DNA from: Diphasiastrum complanatum | Lineage: Eukaryota > Streptophyta > Lycopodiopsida > Lycopodiales > Lycopodiaceae | Assembly: GCA_029204225.1 (NCBI GenBank) | Contig: CM055109.1 | Coordinates: forward strand, 19,359,783-19,423,782 | Reading direction: 5' to 3' | Length of the DNA: 64,000 bases | Part shown: piece by piece, positions 1 to 13,993 of the stretch | Numbering within the stretch: position 1 is the stretch's first letter | Layout of the letters: the number at the start of each line of letters is the position of its first letter | Notes under the pieces: model-generated | What the model was told of the DNA's origin: nothing | The model's database searches: none | What the model saw: the letters and a program-made list of their open reading frames with translations, nothing else | Made by a program: the position numbers and the translations under genes

Positions 1-46
1 AGAGGACACGAAGTGCAAGCCTCATCAAAACCGCGGTGAGGTCCTA

Positions 47-265
47 AAAAATACCCCACCATGTGACAGCACGAAGTCGGCTATCTCTCTCCTTCGCCAA
101 CTCCCTCGAGAACGCTCCCAACTGGCTCTTGTACCTGCTGTACTGAACCTCCAACTCATATAGCTGCCCCTGTCCTGTGTAGATCTGCGACACATATGTG
201 TCCCAATTACCTGATAGCTCCTCGTCCTGCAGCTGGCTAGGTGACTGCCACAAGCGGTGTATCAA
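47..265 (-). other. possible decayed gag-like ORF fragment
   Basis: An open frame of about 73 residues on the minus strand is rich in Gln, Glu, Arg and Leu and looks helical (for example the stretch QGQLYELEVQYSRYKSQLG). I recognise no domain. Upstream (265-420, minus) the frame breaks. It could be a piece of a retroelement gag or capsid-like protein, or chance. Confidence 0.2.
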
Positions 266-2354
<2,089 letters not shown>

Positions 2355-4927
2355 TTTAAGTCTTGATGTACTTACGCTGTAACTGTTCCTCAAACATATC
2401 AGAATGATATAACTTTATCGACTTCATTTTGGACCAAGATAAGAAGAATAGACAAGGCAAGGAGTGTGCCTGCACTAGCAGGTCCAGTAATTTGCAGCTA
2501 TCTACTCACATCTAGATTACTGCTTCAGAGGGAATCCGGCAAAGGAGGTCCAAATACAACAACTTTTTGCCAGTGAAATCTATCAACTCATGTCATTCCC
2601 TTCTGTATGGGGATCGTAATAGGCAATGGATTCTGTTTAGACTGTTTAGACCTGGGAATGTCAAAAATCTGTTCACTATTTGTAATTGGCTCCTCTTCAT
2701 TGGAGGAAAGATGTTTTATTCCTGTTGTTCGACTGTGAATGGTTTGTATCTCAGTCAACTTCATGTTATTTACAGGTATTTATTGACCTCATGGGTGTAG
2801 GATCGTTTTGATAGCATGCCCAACAGTTTCAGCGTTTAGTAATGCAAGATGCAAGTGCATTTGCCAATAATTGCATAATGTGGTGGCGCAACTCCATATA
2901 AAAATTCGATTGTGGCCAATATTTGTTGTGACGTAACCGTGTGACAATTACCCTAGAAGTCAGTGGTAGATTTATCCTCAGATCAAATCTTCTCTTCAGA
3001 AAATAGACACAAGTATGTGGTAAGGGGTATGTGCTGGGTCAACATGTGGCTGACACCCATGTGTCACGGGCTGGGTTCTTCCAACGTAATGTCAGAAATA
3101 TTTGGGCCTATGATCTGGACAAATGTTTTGTTAGTGACTGGTTGTTTTGTACTTCAGAAACTTTGTGCAATTTTTTTTTTGTTGGCCAATTTTCAATTGT
3201 TCGTTTTCTGACACATTCAATTGAAACAGTGTAAACTGGTGCATACTTTTCCCTGAAGATTAGGAGGGAGTACAGATGTTGTCTAAACTCAATCATAGCA
3301 GAAGATGGTTAGATTTAGGAATATTGCAGCTTTTGTCAAATCACAATGACATAATTTTTTCTTTATGAATTTAGCTTAATAATATTTCAGCTATTGTCAA
3401 ATATCACAATAAAATAATTTTTTCTTCATGAAGTATCCAAAAGAAGTGATTGCCAATCTATAATATATGCAAATTAACTTGAGCCCAATTGCAACATGTG
3501 AGAAATAAATACATGGAGCAAAGGCTAACAAAGCAGGATAACGTTTTATATCTGTACTTGTAGTTATGGGCACACCAAATAGGGAGGTCCTTTCCACGAG
3601 GCCTGAGCACTACATTGGTCACAAGTAGCTTGTAGGTGGGTCCACGTCAGGGCTAACAGTGGAGGATAAGAAAGCAACTTTTGAAACTAGGGGTAAGCAT
3701 TTTACAATTGAAATTCTACTAAAAGTGATCACACGTTCAGATTCCAGAATATGTCAAAGGAGTTTGTTCTTGTGATTGGGCCGCATATTAGTTTGTACAG
3801 GTTAATTGGTACCTTGTTTACTTACTACCTCAAAGTTTATAGTTCTATTTCACTTGGGTGTACATTGACCTAGAAATTGCACATTGACTTACAAATTGAA
3901 AAGGTCAAAACCAAGATGAAATTAGTGCGAGATTGTATTTCCATTTTGCTGAAGATGTTTCAAGTGACTTGTACTGCATCTTTGAAGTCAATACACATCT
4001 TACAAGGGAACAATACAGGTACACATAATTTTGATGTCATTCAATGTCTGTATTTCAGTTCATGATTAATCACTCAACATCAGGTTATTGTCACAATTGC
4101 ACCTATCCAACGCTTCAATATTATGTGAAAAATCGATCCTACGGTTTTATGCTAGGACTCTAACAAGTTACCAATCAATCACAAGAGTTGAGGGAACTAG
4201 CACATCACTACCCAAGCAAACACACACAACTATATTACATCACAGAAGAAAAATTATGGTATATTTACCAACCACTAATTTTGGGGGGGGCATCGTACCG
4301 GTCTCTGTTATGGGACAACTATCCCAACTCACTAACTTGAGTGTTGTCAACATGGCCCTTGTCACTATAGCAAGTACTGACAATTTAAAAACTATTATTT
4401 GGAGAAGAATGACATATCAATTGGAAATAAACTAGGATTATTATCCTAACTTATTCCAATCAGTGTGACTTGAGAATCAATTTTTTTTAGAGCCATCGAT
4501 AGTAACTATTGCATGAAAACATTATATTTTCATGTGTGACAACTACATTCCTACATGATTCAAATATTTCTGAACTCCATGTGTTATACATGATTCAATT
4601 CATGATAGCTATCTGTGTAGTACATGAAGCTATTCGGTGCATCAAAATACTACATGGTAAGTAGACAAACTTACAATATGTTTTAGGACGTCGAACCTAT
4701 ACCCCAATTGCAAATATTGTACTCTCAAAATCTTTAAAACTAAAAGAAAATTCCTACTTATGTCAATGCGTAAGATGCCCATAGTACATGAATCCATTTT
4801 TGTCCAATAGAATGTTGAGCCCATAGATGTTTTCTATATGGATATCATATCTTACCTTCCAATAAGATACATCATAAAAACTTAACATGCTTTTCGTTTG
4901 GCTATCCTTGTTAGATCTTCATGTTTG

Positions 4928-4929
<2 letters not shown>
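2355..4929. other. 3' flank of the kinase; no gene recognised
   Basis: AT-rich sequence with only short unconvincing frames. The first few hundred bases may be 3' UTR or a further non-coding exon. It holds a two-copy tandem repeat (3319-3439) and a run of eight G (about 4273-4280) but no recognisable element. Confidence 0.5.
3319..3439. repeat. two-copy tandem repeat, about 60 bp unit
   Basis: Two adjacent diverged copies (about 3319-3379 and 3380-3439) share the core 'attgcagcttttgtcaaat' / 'atttcagctattgtcaaat', followed by a cacaat...taattttttctt block. Confidence 0.6.

Positions 4930-4997
<68 letters not shown>
4930..4997. repeat. (CT)n microsatellite
   Basis: About 34 uninterrupted CT units. 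Confidence 0.98.
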
Positions 4998-5000
<3 letters not shown>

Positions 5001-5249
5001 GTGTTATAATCTAAAGAGGGGGGATGCGGTAACAACTTAATGTAGCCCTAACCTTTATATATCAATAAGCAAGATGGACCATACTATAAATTGGCAATTC
5101 CTTACTGACCTTTTTGTCTTTAACTCCTCAACAATCCACAAAAGAAAAGAGACATCAAGGTTAAGAACGCAAACAAAAAATAAATCTCAAAGAGAGATAC
5201 CATAATTCTCTTACTCAGTTCTATTTATATTTGCATTTGTGTTTGTGTA

Positions 5250-5742
5250 GATATAGTTAGAATTAAAGTAGAATCACTGTGCTACTGTAATGTGGGTCCT
5301 ATCAGTTGATAAGGATCAGTTCGCCTCGTCACGAGGCAAGTCGACGGGACATGCATCCCGCCAACGACAACCTGGATCATGCATGGGTTGCCTGAGTGAA
5401 CAACTATATGTACAGTGTAATTTCATTTTGAGAAATACAGTTGCTATGTGAGCTTGTTGTGGAGAGTATTTTTTGTCTGTGTTACTGAGTTTAAGATTTG
5501 ATCTAAGAGGCTGATTTGTTCAAATCCTTAGTTGAAGTGAAACCTCTAAGAAAAGTGTAAAGCAAAAAAAAATTGTGAGAGTGAAAGCTAGGAATTTTTG
5601 TCAGGATCTAATTGTGTATCATTCAAGCTTGTGTGCTAGTTTGATAGAGACAAGGCTATAGGCAATCTTGTGAGCTTTAGGCCTTTCATAGATCTTTAAA
5701 ATTCATAAATCTTTGTGATTTTAGAAGAGCATTTATTCTACA
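5250..5742 (+). other. probable leader/LTR remnant of copia element C1
   Basis: No ORF. The stretch leads directly into the gag start at 5743 and carries a purine-rich leader (5560-5600). I cannot find a canonical initiator-Met primer site (TGGTATCAGAGC), so the LTR border is not defined. Confidence 0.35.
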
Positions 5743-6487
5743 ATGTCATCCATGGGTGGTTATTTGTTGGAATCAAGTGAGAGACTCACTTCCACAAATT
5801 ATTCCATTTGGAAAGTGAGGATGGAGTCACTCCTAGTGATCCATGACCTCTTTGACATAGTTCTAGGAGTTGAGGAAGAGCCTCAAGCTGCCCAAGAACA
5901 AACCAAATACAAGAAGAGAGCAAGATTAGATCTACATTGCATAAAGTTGAATGTATGCAATGACCTCTTGAAGGAGGTGTCTTCTTGTGCCTCATCAAAA
6001 GAGGCTTGGGATTCATTAAAGAGTATCTATGAATCCAATAATGAAAGGAAGTGGAGAGAGTGGACAAGAGTATGTCCTTAGGATCAAATCTCTTAACAAG
6101 GAATTGAGTGTTATAGGAGAAAAATCCAAGATCAAGAGCTAGTACAAATCATATTGAATGGCCTAGGTGATGAGTTCACCAACTTGGTCCAATCATTTGC
6201 TATTCAAGACACTCTTCCATCCATTGAAAAGTTTCACAATGTTCTTGTGGCCGAGGAGAGTAGACTCCTACACCTCAAGACAAGAATGGGAGGCATGTCA
6301 CTTAATGGAGGAGAGGAGAAAGCAAATTTTACATCCAAAGGCAAGAAGAAACAACATCCATTCAAGAAGAATCAAGGCAAGGAGGCTAAGATGAAGAATG
6401 GAGGATCAACTTCCAAAGGCAAAGTGAAGAACAAGGCAAAGCTCAAGTGTTTCTTTTGTGGGAAGAAAGGACACTTTGCCTCAGCTC
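5743..6487 (+). pseudogene. C1 copia gag (UBN2 type) with zinc knuckle, broken
   Basis: It starts MSSMGGYLLESSERLTSTNY, with the NYSIWK tract typical of copia gag, then the KEAWDSLKSIYES block. Stops and frame changes lie around 6080-6150. The second half (from about 6154) carries NLVQSFAIQDTLPSIEK and ends in a CCHC knuckle, CFFCGKKGHFAS, whose last Cys is lost at the deletion junction. The capsid-type protein would package element RNA; this copy cannot make it whole. Confidence 0.85.
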
Positions 6488-7571
6488 ACCATATCAAGCT
6501 TTGTTTGGTAAGAAACCCAATGTAAAAGATTTTAAAGTCTTTGGATCTATTTGTTATGTCCACATCCCTTTGGAGACAAGAAGGAAGAAAGATGCTACCT
6601 CCTTCAAAGGGATTTTTGTTGGCTATGGAGAAAATAGCAAGGGCTATAGGATATATGATCCTATATCCAAGAAAGTAAAGGTAAGCAAGAATGTACTTTT
6701 TGATGAGTCACAATTTGCTAAAAGCTTGTCTAATGGATCTAATCCATTGTGCATTGAAGATCTTGACAAACCCGAATCTTGACAAACTCGAGGAGGATCT
6801 TGAAAAACCCGAGGATGGAGACAAAGATCCTAGTCAAAGGGGGCCGAGAAGATCAACAAGAAGCAAGGCTGAGCCCTCAAGGCTCTACATCTTCTACTTA
6901 CTCCTTAGTTACATTGCTTGAAGAACCATCATCTTTTGAAGAAGCATATAGATCTAAAGTTTGGAGAGATGCAATGCAAGTAGAGTATGATGCATTAGAA
7001 GAAAATCATACTTGGAATCTTGTAAATCTTCCAAGAGGGAAGAAGCCACTTGCATGTAAGTAGATTTATAGAATAAAGTACAATCAAGATGGATCTATTA
7101 GTAAGTACAAGGCTAGGTTGTTGCTAAAGGATTTCTTCAAGTAAAAGGATTGGATTATGAAGAGACATTTTCATATGTAGCTAAACTTGTAACTATTAGA
7201 TTAATCATTTGCATTGCTACTTTGTTCAAGTGGGATCTCTACCAAATGGATGTGACAAATGCTTTCTTAGAAGAGGAAATCTACATGATGCAACCCGAGG
7301 GCTTCATCAAGGTTGGTGGAGCAAAAAGTGTGCTACTTAAGGAAGAGCCTATATGGCTTGAAGCAAGCACCTAAGTGCTTATGGACCTTTTTTATATTTC
7401 AAATGTAATGAAGGAAAGATCATCATTTTGGTGCTTTATGTTGATGACATAATCATGACAGGAAATGATGATGAAGGCATAGACAAAGTAAAAGTTGATT
7501 TATCTAGTGAGTTCAAGATGGTAGATCTAGCCTTCCTAAAGTTTATACTCGGGATAGCTACAGATGAGATG
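6488..7571 (+). pseudogene. C1 copia integrase C-terminus and reverse transcriptase N-half, broken
   Basis: The reading starts in the integrase C-terminal region (SPYQALFGKKPNVKDFKVFG, then FVGYGENSKGYRIYDP). The RT start follows (WRDAMQVEYDALEENHTWNL, 6960-7020), with a stop at about 7063 (GCATGTAAGTAG). The DVTNAFLEEEIYMMQPEGF block is at 7248-7310 and the YVDD catalytic box at about 7438-7450 (LYVDDIIMTGND). Several frame breaks occur, at least near 7065, 7140 and 7375. The sequence then runs straight into the LTR at 7572. Confidence 0.85.
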
Positions 7572-8584
7572 TTATCAGAGTAGTACAACAGTACTACACA
7601 CTGGCTGATTAAGGTGTCAACAGATAATCAAGAATTGTTCGATTTATTTGCGTCTGTGCAGACAATTAATTAATCGCGTTCGCAGAGTATTCGTTTCTAG
7701 ACAGAAGTCCTCAACAACTAAAGCCCAACTTAATGGTTAAAGAACACGAAGAGTTTTAGAATACGTTAGAAACTTATGTCAATGCCAATCAGAAAAACAG
7801 ATCAGAGACTCAATTCTTCAGACAGGGACTGTCATCTCATATGTATACATACGGCTTTATTCAATGATCGTGCTAGACTGTACCAAAGATAATCGTTATT
7901 CGAGTGCCAAAAAGAAAGTATTCACGACAAACGAATAAGATAGTTTAAAGATAGTTCTTTAGAGCATGCTTTACAAAAACACAGCAAACGACTGTAATGC
8001 ACTAGAGCGTCTGTCTGATCATAGAGTAATTCATGAAATGCGTTAGAGATTGTTAGCAGACTCAAGATCACTCACACTCAACAGTGTGGAGAACAAAGAC
8101 AAGAGAGAATAACTCACAGACTCTATTCACTTCTTCAATCTCTTACATAAGCATAAACTCTTCTCTCTCGATGATCGAGACTGAAGTGTGAGATCAATAT
8201 ATGTTCTACGGGACGAACAAACACACCTCTAAAACAACAGGTGCGGCGCTCCCGTGAAAGAGTCTAGTTAAAAATTAGAATGAAAATACGTTCAACTATA
8301 CCATAGGAGGTATACTTAACTATGAGTTAAAGTTACTCTAGTTTATCATGTCTTTTTGTATCTAGTCGTTTCGTATGGACGACCTAGTAAAGGTTGTCCA
8401 AGACAATGTCTTTTCCTTTTAAAGGTCTTGTCCTTAATTACAAGTCAAGTACTTAGGAGATATATTCTCGAAAAATGACTTAGGCCTCTTCATAATTTAT
8501 ACTTAATCAGCTCATATCTTCATTTTCGATTATATCATGCCATATTTATGTTGATATTCAATATTTAACATTTTCTTGTCATCA
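7572..8584 (-). mobile_element. 3' LTR of a minus-strand retroelement
   Basis: Read on the minus strand it starts TGATGACAAG directly after a purine-rich tract and ends ...CTGATAACA at 7572, giving TG...CA ends and about 1.0 kb. A TATATT box near 8198 (minus) fits an LTR promoter. The left border coincides with the sudden end of the C1 reverse transcriptase. I found no second full copy upstream of the linked ORF, so the 5' LTR seems lost. Borders are inferred from one copy. Confidence 0.55.
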
Positions 8585-8587
8585 CAT

Positions 8588-8599
8588 ATCCCCTTCCTC
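8588..8599 (-). promoter_or_regulatory. polypurine tract next to the LTR
   Basis: On the minus strand GAGGAAGGGGATA lies 3-4 bases before the LTR start. This is the usual position of the plus-strand primer of LTR retroelements. Confidence 0.55.
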
Positions 8600-8614
8600 A
8601 AATGTGAAACGTCC

Positions 8615-10219
8615 TCATGAACATACCATCTTCATTTCGAGGATTATTCGAGAAACATTCTTGTTCGTCAGATTTTCGTTGAGACGAAAAGATATTTTTT
8701 CGTGTATTTCATCTTTTAGATATTTCTTCGTCTTAGAGAATATGTGTCTTGCTATTTCTTTAATTGAATAGGTTGTTTTGAGTTGATCTTTGAATTGCTG
8801 ATGAAAACTGGAATCAAACTTCAAAACATCTTTAAACTTCAAAAAGTCAGCATCCCATAGAAACATCACCATGACAAAGACACGAATGAATATTCATGAA
8901 TGATTCAGTTCTTCATATAACTTTTGAGCAAGCTCCAAGTTCTGTTGAGCTTTGATCAAGAGCAAGTCTTCTTTTGATTTTGTATAGCGGCCAACTAGTA
9001 AGTTGTCGAATTCTTCTAACTTAACCGGGAGTAATGTTCCATCAAACAGCTCCTGGGTTAACTTGGTATCTTCATCTGAATCACTTCGTAGAGTGATTTC
9101 TTTACAGTAACGAGCTGAAAATCTAATAAAATTGTTTAACATAAAGATTCTGAACAAAAAATAATGTCCACTGCAAAGGTACCAAACTGCCAAAATGTAT
9201 ATGTACAAAATTGCTTATAACGGAATGACTTCCTTCTATCTTGCAAATTATGGAAATATTCTGCAAGGTTTCGCTCCCAATCCACATAAAGACTGAATAA
9301 TTCCGGATAAGCCATATTTATATTTATCAGCAGACTTGCATCGTCGAATGCATCTAAATCTGCAACAGCTTGTGGTTTGAATAGCTGAAACTGCGACTTT
9401 CGTTTCCAAAAATGTCGCTTATTATCTTCGTTCCTCAAAAATTGGAGTCCTTTGATACGAATATATTCGAGAGCATACATAGCCGAAGAGCCTATGTATA
9501 ATTTTGCCGATCCGAAAGGTACAACCTAGAATTTACCCTGGATTATGCCCCAGCAGAGACATCCTTTCTGCTCGATAGAGAGCTGGGCCCATAACCAGAT
9601 AAAGTCGTCCTTCTCCCACGGTCGCTTCCAGTCGTCGAAGGCGATGCCTACTGCGCCTAGTAGAATCATGTAATCCACACGCCATTGCAACTCAATATTA
9701 AAATCATGTGGACACCATTTCCAAAAGCATTCAGCAAATGCACGGAATATGTCAGCACCTACCTTCGACTGATTTCGCCGCATTCGCTTTGGTTGTGTAG
9801 ATGTAGTTGCCAAATCCTGAGTTTGCAACTCAGCAGCCAGCTTTTTGATCTCCATTTGTTGTTTTTGATTCGACAGCTCCTGTTCGAGCTGGTCAATCTT
9901 CGCGACAGCCTCCAAGAATTATGGATGGTCTGAGGCTCCGGTGCAGGTAGGCACAGCTTGGAGTTGCTGTGTGAGTTCATCAATTCGCATCAGGGCCTGA
10001 AGGTAGTCATTTGCCTCGTACATGAACTTTAAATTCCTCCTCCGAAATGGAATGGATAGAGTTCACAAACTATGTACTAACTTCAGAGAGGATGATGGAG
10101 GGGTCCACTTTCAAATCACCCAACCTGCATTGATCCAAAAAGGACTGGATGGATGTCAGGCGGATTCCTGCGCGTGCTTTCCAAATGATATTAGAGTTCG
10201 AAACTGATCCGGAAGCCAT
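8615..10219 (-). pseudogene. decayed ~500-residue coiled-coil protein, probably gag-like, of the minus-strand retroelement
   Basis: A chain of frames on the minus strand seems to come from one protein. It starts MASGSVSNSNIIWKARAGIR (ATG at 10219) and meets a stop at about 10070. The coiled-coil part (DQLEQELSNQKQQMEIKKLAAEL, 9840-9900) follows, then a globular Trp-rich part (HDFNIELQWRVDYMILLGAVG, about 9650-9710). One TAG (about 9526) interrupts otherwise continuous sequence. A 92-bp GT-AG gap (9115-9206) would join KQF to RYCKEITLRSDSDED in frame, and one TGA (8894-8896) separates the last 85 residues. No pol motif is present. Position just before a polypurine tract and LTR suggests the single ORF of a gag-only or non-autonomous retroelement. 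I do not recognise the family. Confidence 0.5.
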
Positions 10220-11077
10220 TGTTCGAATGTTTAGTAGATTGCAATAGTTCGCAAAAGAGTGCTTTGATCGCAAAGAGAATGAGTGCAGGAAAGCGTAAAC
10301 TCGCAGGTAGAAAGTGTAAAGAAGAAAAATGGAAAATAACTCTGATAAGCAGTAGCGGTGTGGAAGGGAATGTAGAATCTCAAGCAAGAAATTTTTTGCC
10401 ATATTATTTTCTTCTATATTAAAGCATATACATGTGGACCCCACAGTGCCTTCATCTTCATCTTCATTTTAGACTATTATGCCAACCTCCACTATATTAT
10501 GCTTTTGTCACCACTTCATATCATGGTCTATGTTTTGTGGTCTTAAGACAAGATAAATCGTTTTGGATGACGCTATTCACTTAAAATGTTTAACATTTCA
10601 AACAAAATTATATGATTTAGTTGTATAAGTTCCAAATCAACAAGCATTTTTTGTTAGTAGCCACCTAGTGCTACGATTGTTCCTAGTGTACCTAAGTCTA
10701 AGCTTTATGACCACATGATGAGTCACAAAAGGTTCCCTTGTTCAATGAGACAGTGCATTTATGGAGTACATATTACAAAGCTTTAATTTTCATTCTCATT
10801 TTTTTTTTCTCCTCAAGTCTTGTATTTACCTTTTTTAATCTTTTCATATGTATTGTGAGCTAAATTGCTGTTAAAATTTGACTTCAAATGACCAACATAG
10901 AAATTATAAGTATGAAGCTAGTTTGTAACTATTTCTCAAGATAGTAATAAAGCTCTTATGAACTCATGGAAACAAAGAAATTAGGTACATCATCGCATGA
11001 TATTGACATGTTATGTTAAGGACTTCATTTCAATATTATTTCTCTTAGAGTTCGAATATTGTACAACTTTGATTGTG

Positions 11078-11080
<3 letters not shown>
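10220..11080. other. leader of the minus-strand unit, then unassigned AT-rich DNA
   Basis: The first 130 bases (minus) could be the leader of the decayed ORF. A TTATCAGAG (minus, about 10338-10346) weakly recalls an initiator-Met primer site. From 10350 to 11080 I see no gene and no LTR matching 7572-8584. Confidence 0.35.

Positions 11081-11144
<64 letters not shown>
11081..11144. repeat. (TC)n microsatellite
   Basis: About 32 TC units without interruption. Confidence 0.98.
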
Positions 11145-11146
<2 letters not shown>

Positions 11147-11892
11147 AGTTACATATGAGGTCTATCCCAAAGACCATTAATGAAAAGTAATAACAAAGAG
11201 AAAAGCAGTCTAATTATTGAATAAAAACATTCTGTCAACTATGAGCTTAAGCCTCATAATAGTAACATTGCAAAGCACAATGTTATACTTGCCCATCTAA
11301 AGCACTTATGGAATTTGTTTTTAGAAACAACTTTTATCGATTGTTTTGGTGAATTAGAAGAGTTAGTGAGTGATGATTCACAGGATTCAATCAACTGAAT
11401 CACGAATTCAAGTAATCTACAAATTCTCGTCAGTCAACGCGCAAGCTTTTCACATATTCGAACAAGGCCCACCTCTCAAGTCCCGAATTGGATCAAATCC
11501 AGAAAAACTCTATTTATTGAAAATCTTGAATCTTTTGACAGTGCAGAACCAGTTGAGGCAAATGAACAACTTGATGTTGAAGATTCCTACACCTTTTCAG
11601 CCTGTCTAAGCAACTACAAGTGGCACATGATCAATTCTCAAATTTTTCTTCAAAAGAAAGAAAGGTATGAGAGAGATTTAAAATCTTCACCGGTTTTGAC
11701 AAAACGTAAAAAAAAAATCGATTACAAGACGAGATTCGGAAGGTACAATGTATTATATGTTGTTCATCATCAATTTACAAAAATTAAGCATCAAGAAAAT
11801 CGAAGAACTTAGATTTTTGCGAAGAAAAGATTAAAAGAATTACTATTTGTGTGCAACAGTGAGACCTGACAAAAACTCATATTCATATATTT

Positions 11893-12832
11893 TATATGCT
11901 CGGAGGTTTGCCACAAAGCTTACAAAGCTGTTCATGCAATTGGAAATTCACGGCTTCAAAAAATGCAAGGATCTTTGCAAAGTCAAACTGTTTTTAATAA
12001 TGTTTTGAATCTTATGGCTTGGCTAAAGCATTTTGTGGATGTGCATGGAGAGAAACTACCAAATTCATTATATTTTCACTTGCCAAAAAATTTTACAAAA
12101 TTGAAGATGTTTTTGATGTACAAAGAATTTGACAAGACAAAAAATGTTTCCTATTTAAATTACTCATATTTTCTTAGGATTTGGAAGAGAGATTTTGGTT
12201 TGGTGAAGATTCCTAAAAATCACGAATGATAGTATGTTCTACTTGCGAGTTGTTAAAATCTGCCAAACAACTTGCAAAGACCAATAATAAAAAAGGTAAA
12301 AATTAATTAAATTTCAATACTTTTAAGACTTTATGTTTATTTATTTTTATGTTAAATTTCAAAATCATCAATGCTATAATATTATAATATTTCTATTGAA
12401 TATCTTTATTATATTTTTAGCGAATGCTGCAAAAGCCCTTCAAGTGCACAGAGATCAACAAATAGTTGAAAGACAAAGGCTAGCCAAACATTGAAAGAAA
12501 TATTTGGAATGTCCGCAAAGGTATCTTGACCTTGTTATTAATGTCATGGATCAGAAAAATATGATGTTACCTCATTTCACTAGAGTGCTAAAAACTTTGA
12601 ATGAGGCAGATTGTATTCAAGTTCATCTAGTTGGAACACTTGTGTTTAATGGCACATTGGAGTTGAAAGTATTTTTTAGCTATTCGAATGTTCGAAATGA
12701 TCCAAATATAGCAACCAGACAAAAGTACTACTTATATCAACAATTGGTTGCACACCATTTCAATGAATTTTTTTTTTTGGGAAGGTATGAATTTAAAATG
12801 TTACAAGTAGATCCAAAGGGCAAGAAAAAGTG
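11893..12832 (+). pseudogene. DUF7869-like transposase relic
   Basis: The frame holds, in order, Cys-x3-HKAYKAVHAIGNSRLQKMQ (about 11905), GEKLPNSLYFHLPK (12048-12090), a W...FGLVKIPK block (12180-12225), then a 126-bp AT-rich GT-AG intron (about 12295-12420). After it come QVHRDQQIVERQRLAKH, a TGA, YLECPQRYLDLVINVMDQKN and QVHLVGTLVFNG. The arrangement of HRD-Q-RE, P-x-x-Y-x-x-I-I-x-x-x-D-x-M-D-Q and H-x-x-G matches, from memory, the DUF7869 family of transposase-like proteins known from mosses, animals and oomycetes; the Asp of VMDQ would be a catalytic candidate. Stops at 12229-12234 and about 12492, plus a homopolymer (TTTTTTTTT near 12770), make it a pseudogene. Family assignment needs a profile search. 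Confidence 0.55.
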
Positions 12833-12929
12833 ATTCCCAAAACATCAACCAAGAGTCGACGATTTGATTTCACATGCTATTATGTTTTGGCACTTAATTT
12901 GAGTTAACAATGGCCAATCATCTACGAAA

Positions 12930-13907
12930 TGAAGAAACTAAGAGTTTCTGTCTTTCAAAGCCTTAGCATTTTTTCTTAGTTTTTCCTCTGTTGTTTTTTG
13001 CGACTGTGCATTTTTAACTATATTTTGCACAGTCTGCATTTTTGAACTGTTTTGTCGCACAGTTCACATTTTTGGGTCATGAGAAAAAATCATCCATAAG
13101 TCTAAAACACTTAAAAAATCACTCTGGCAAGTTTTCCCAACAGTGTCGCTAAAATGCCTTAGAGAGGTTTTAGGACTACTGTCGGCTTTTTTGCCTCTCG
13201 AAAAAAAGCGACACCCGTTTGTAGAAAGGCGACATCTGCCCTTGAAAAGACGACACTTGCCCTTAAAGTCGCAAAAGTGTCTTTTGGCAAAATACAAAGG
13301 TCTGCAGCGTGTGTAACAGGTAGAAGGCGACTAATTCATGGAGGACAATGACTGAAAACTAAAATCAGTTTTGTTTAAGGCTAATGCATTTTCTTTTGAT
13401 TAGATCTTTTAATTTAATTAGATTCCTGGATTGATCACATAAAGGATCAATGAAAGATACAGAAAAATATACAGAGTATACAGTTTCTTGAATGAGCACT
13501 CAGTGAGGTGCGTATCAAGGAAGAACTATAGATCTAGAAGTAGCTAGTTCCTTTCGTGAGAAGAGAACACCTCTCTCACACCGATGCACCGATCTGAGAA
13601 ACAGACAATGCTCAAGAAAGAATTTCAATGTACACTGTATTTTGATATTATAGACGAGTACATCCTTTTCTGCTCAATGTGTAATTTGTAAATGTTGTGA
13701 GGCTTGTCCAGTTTTATTAGTAGATATATTTCTGCTGTCATTAAGACATTATCTGCTATTCATAAACTTGTAGTGAGATTAGTAGTAGTTGTCTGCCGTT
13801 CAGAAGATGATTGATCACATGTTGAGGTAGTAGCCTTATCTGACAGATCGACTCCATCTGAGCTTCATGGGAATCCTTGCACAGAGACGCAGAGAGTTTT
13901 TCCCTCA
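12930..13907 (+). mobile_element. 5' LTR of copia element C2
   Basis: It begins TGAAGAAACTAAGAGTTTC and ends ...CCCTCA, followed by an initiator-Met primer site. It aligns along its length with the LTR at 33770-34751 (shared blocks: ctttcaaagcctta, ttttgcacagtctgcattt, gtcgcacagttc, gatcacataaa). Length about 978 bp. Confidence 0.85.
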
Positions 13908-13908
13908 G

Positions 13909-13960
13909 TGGTATCAGAGCGTCTTGATGTTTCCGAGATTCCATCAGTGGTATCAGAGCC
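13909..13960 (+). promoter_or_regulatory. duplicated initiator-Met primer binding site of C2
   Basis: TGGTATCAGAGC occurs at 13909-13920 and again at 13948-13959. Each is preceded by CAG and lies 39 bases apart. The sister element C2b has a single site. The LTR end could be placed before either one. Confidence 0.8.
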
Positions 13961-13993
13961 AAGTTGGCTTATCAGAGCATAGTCATTGAGACT

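Larger units (their letters stand above)
5743..7571 (+). mobile_element. Ty1/copia retrotransposon C1, internally deleted and interrupted
   Basis: Gag, the C-terminal part of integrase and the N-terminal half of reverse transcriptase occur in copia order on the plus strand. Protease and the integrase core are missing through an internal deletion near 6487. RT stops after its YVDD box at about 7571, exactly where a minus-strand LTR begins, so a later insertion cut it. The gag tract resembles that of C3 (shared NLVQSFAIQ-TLPS and VLVAEE), so both belong to one family. Confidence 0.85.
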
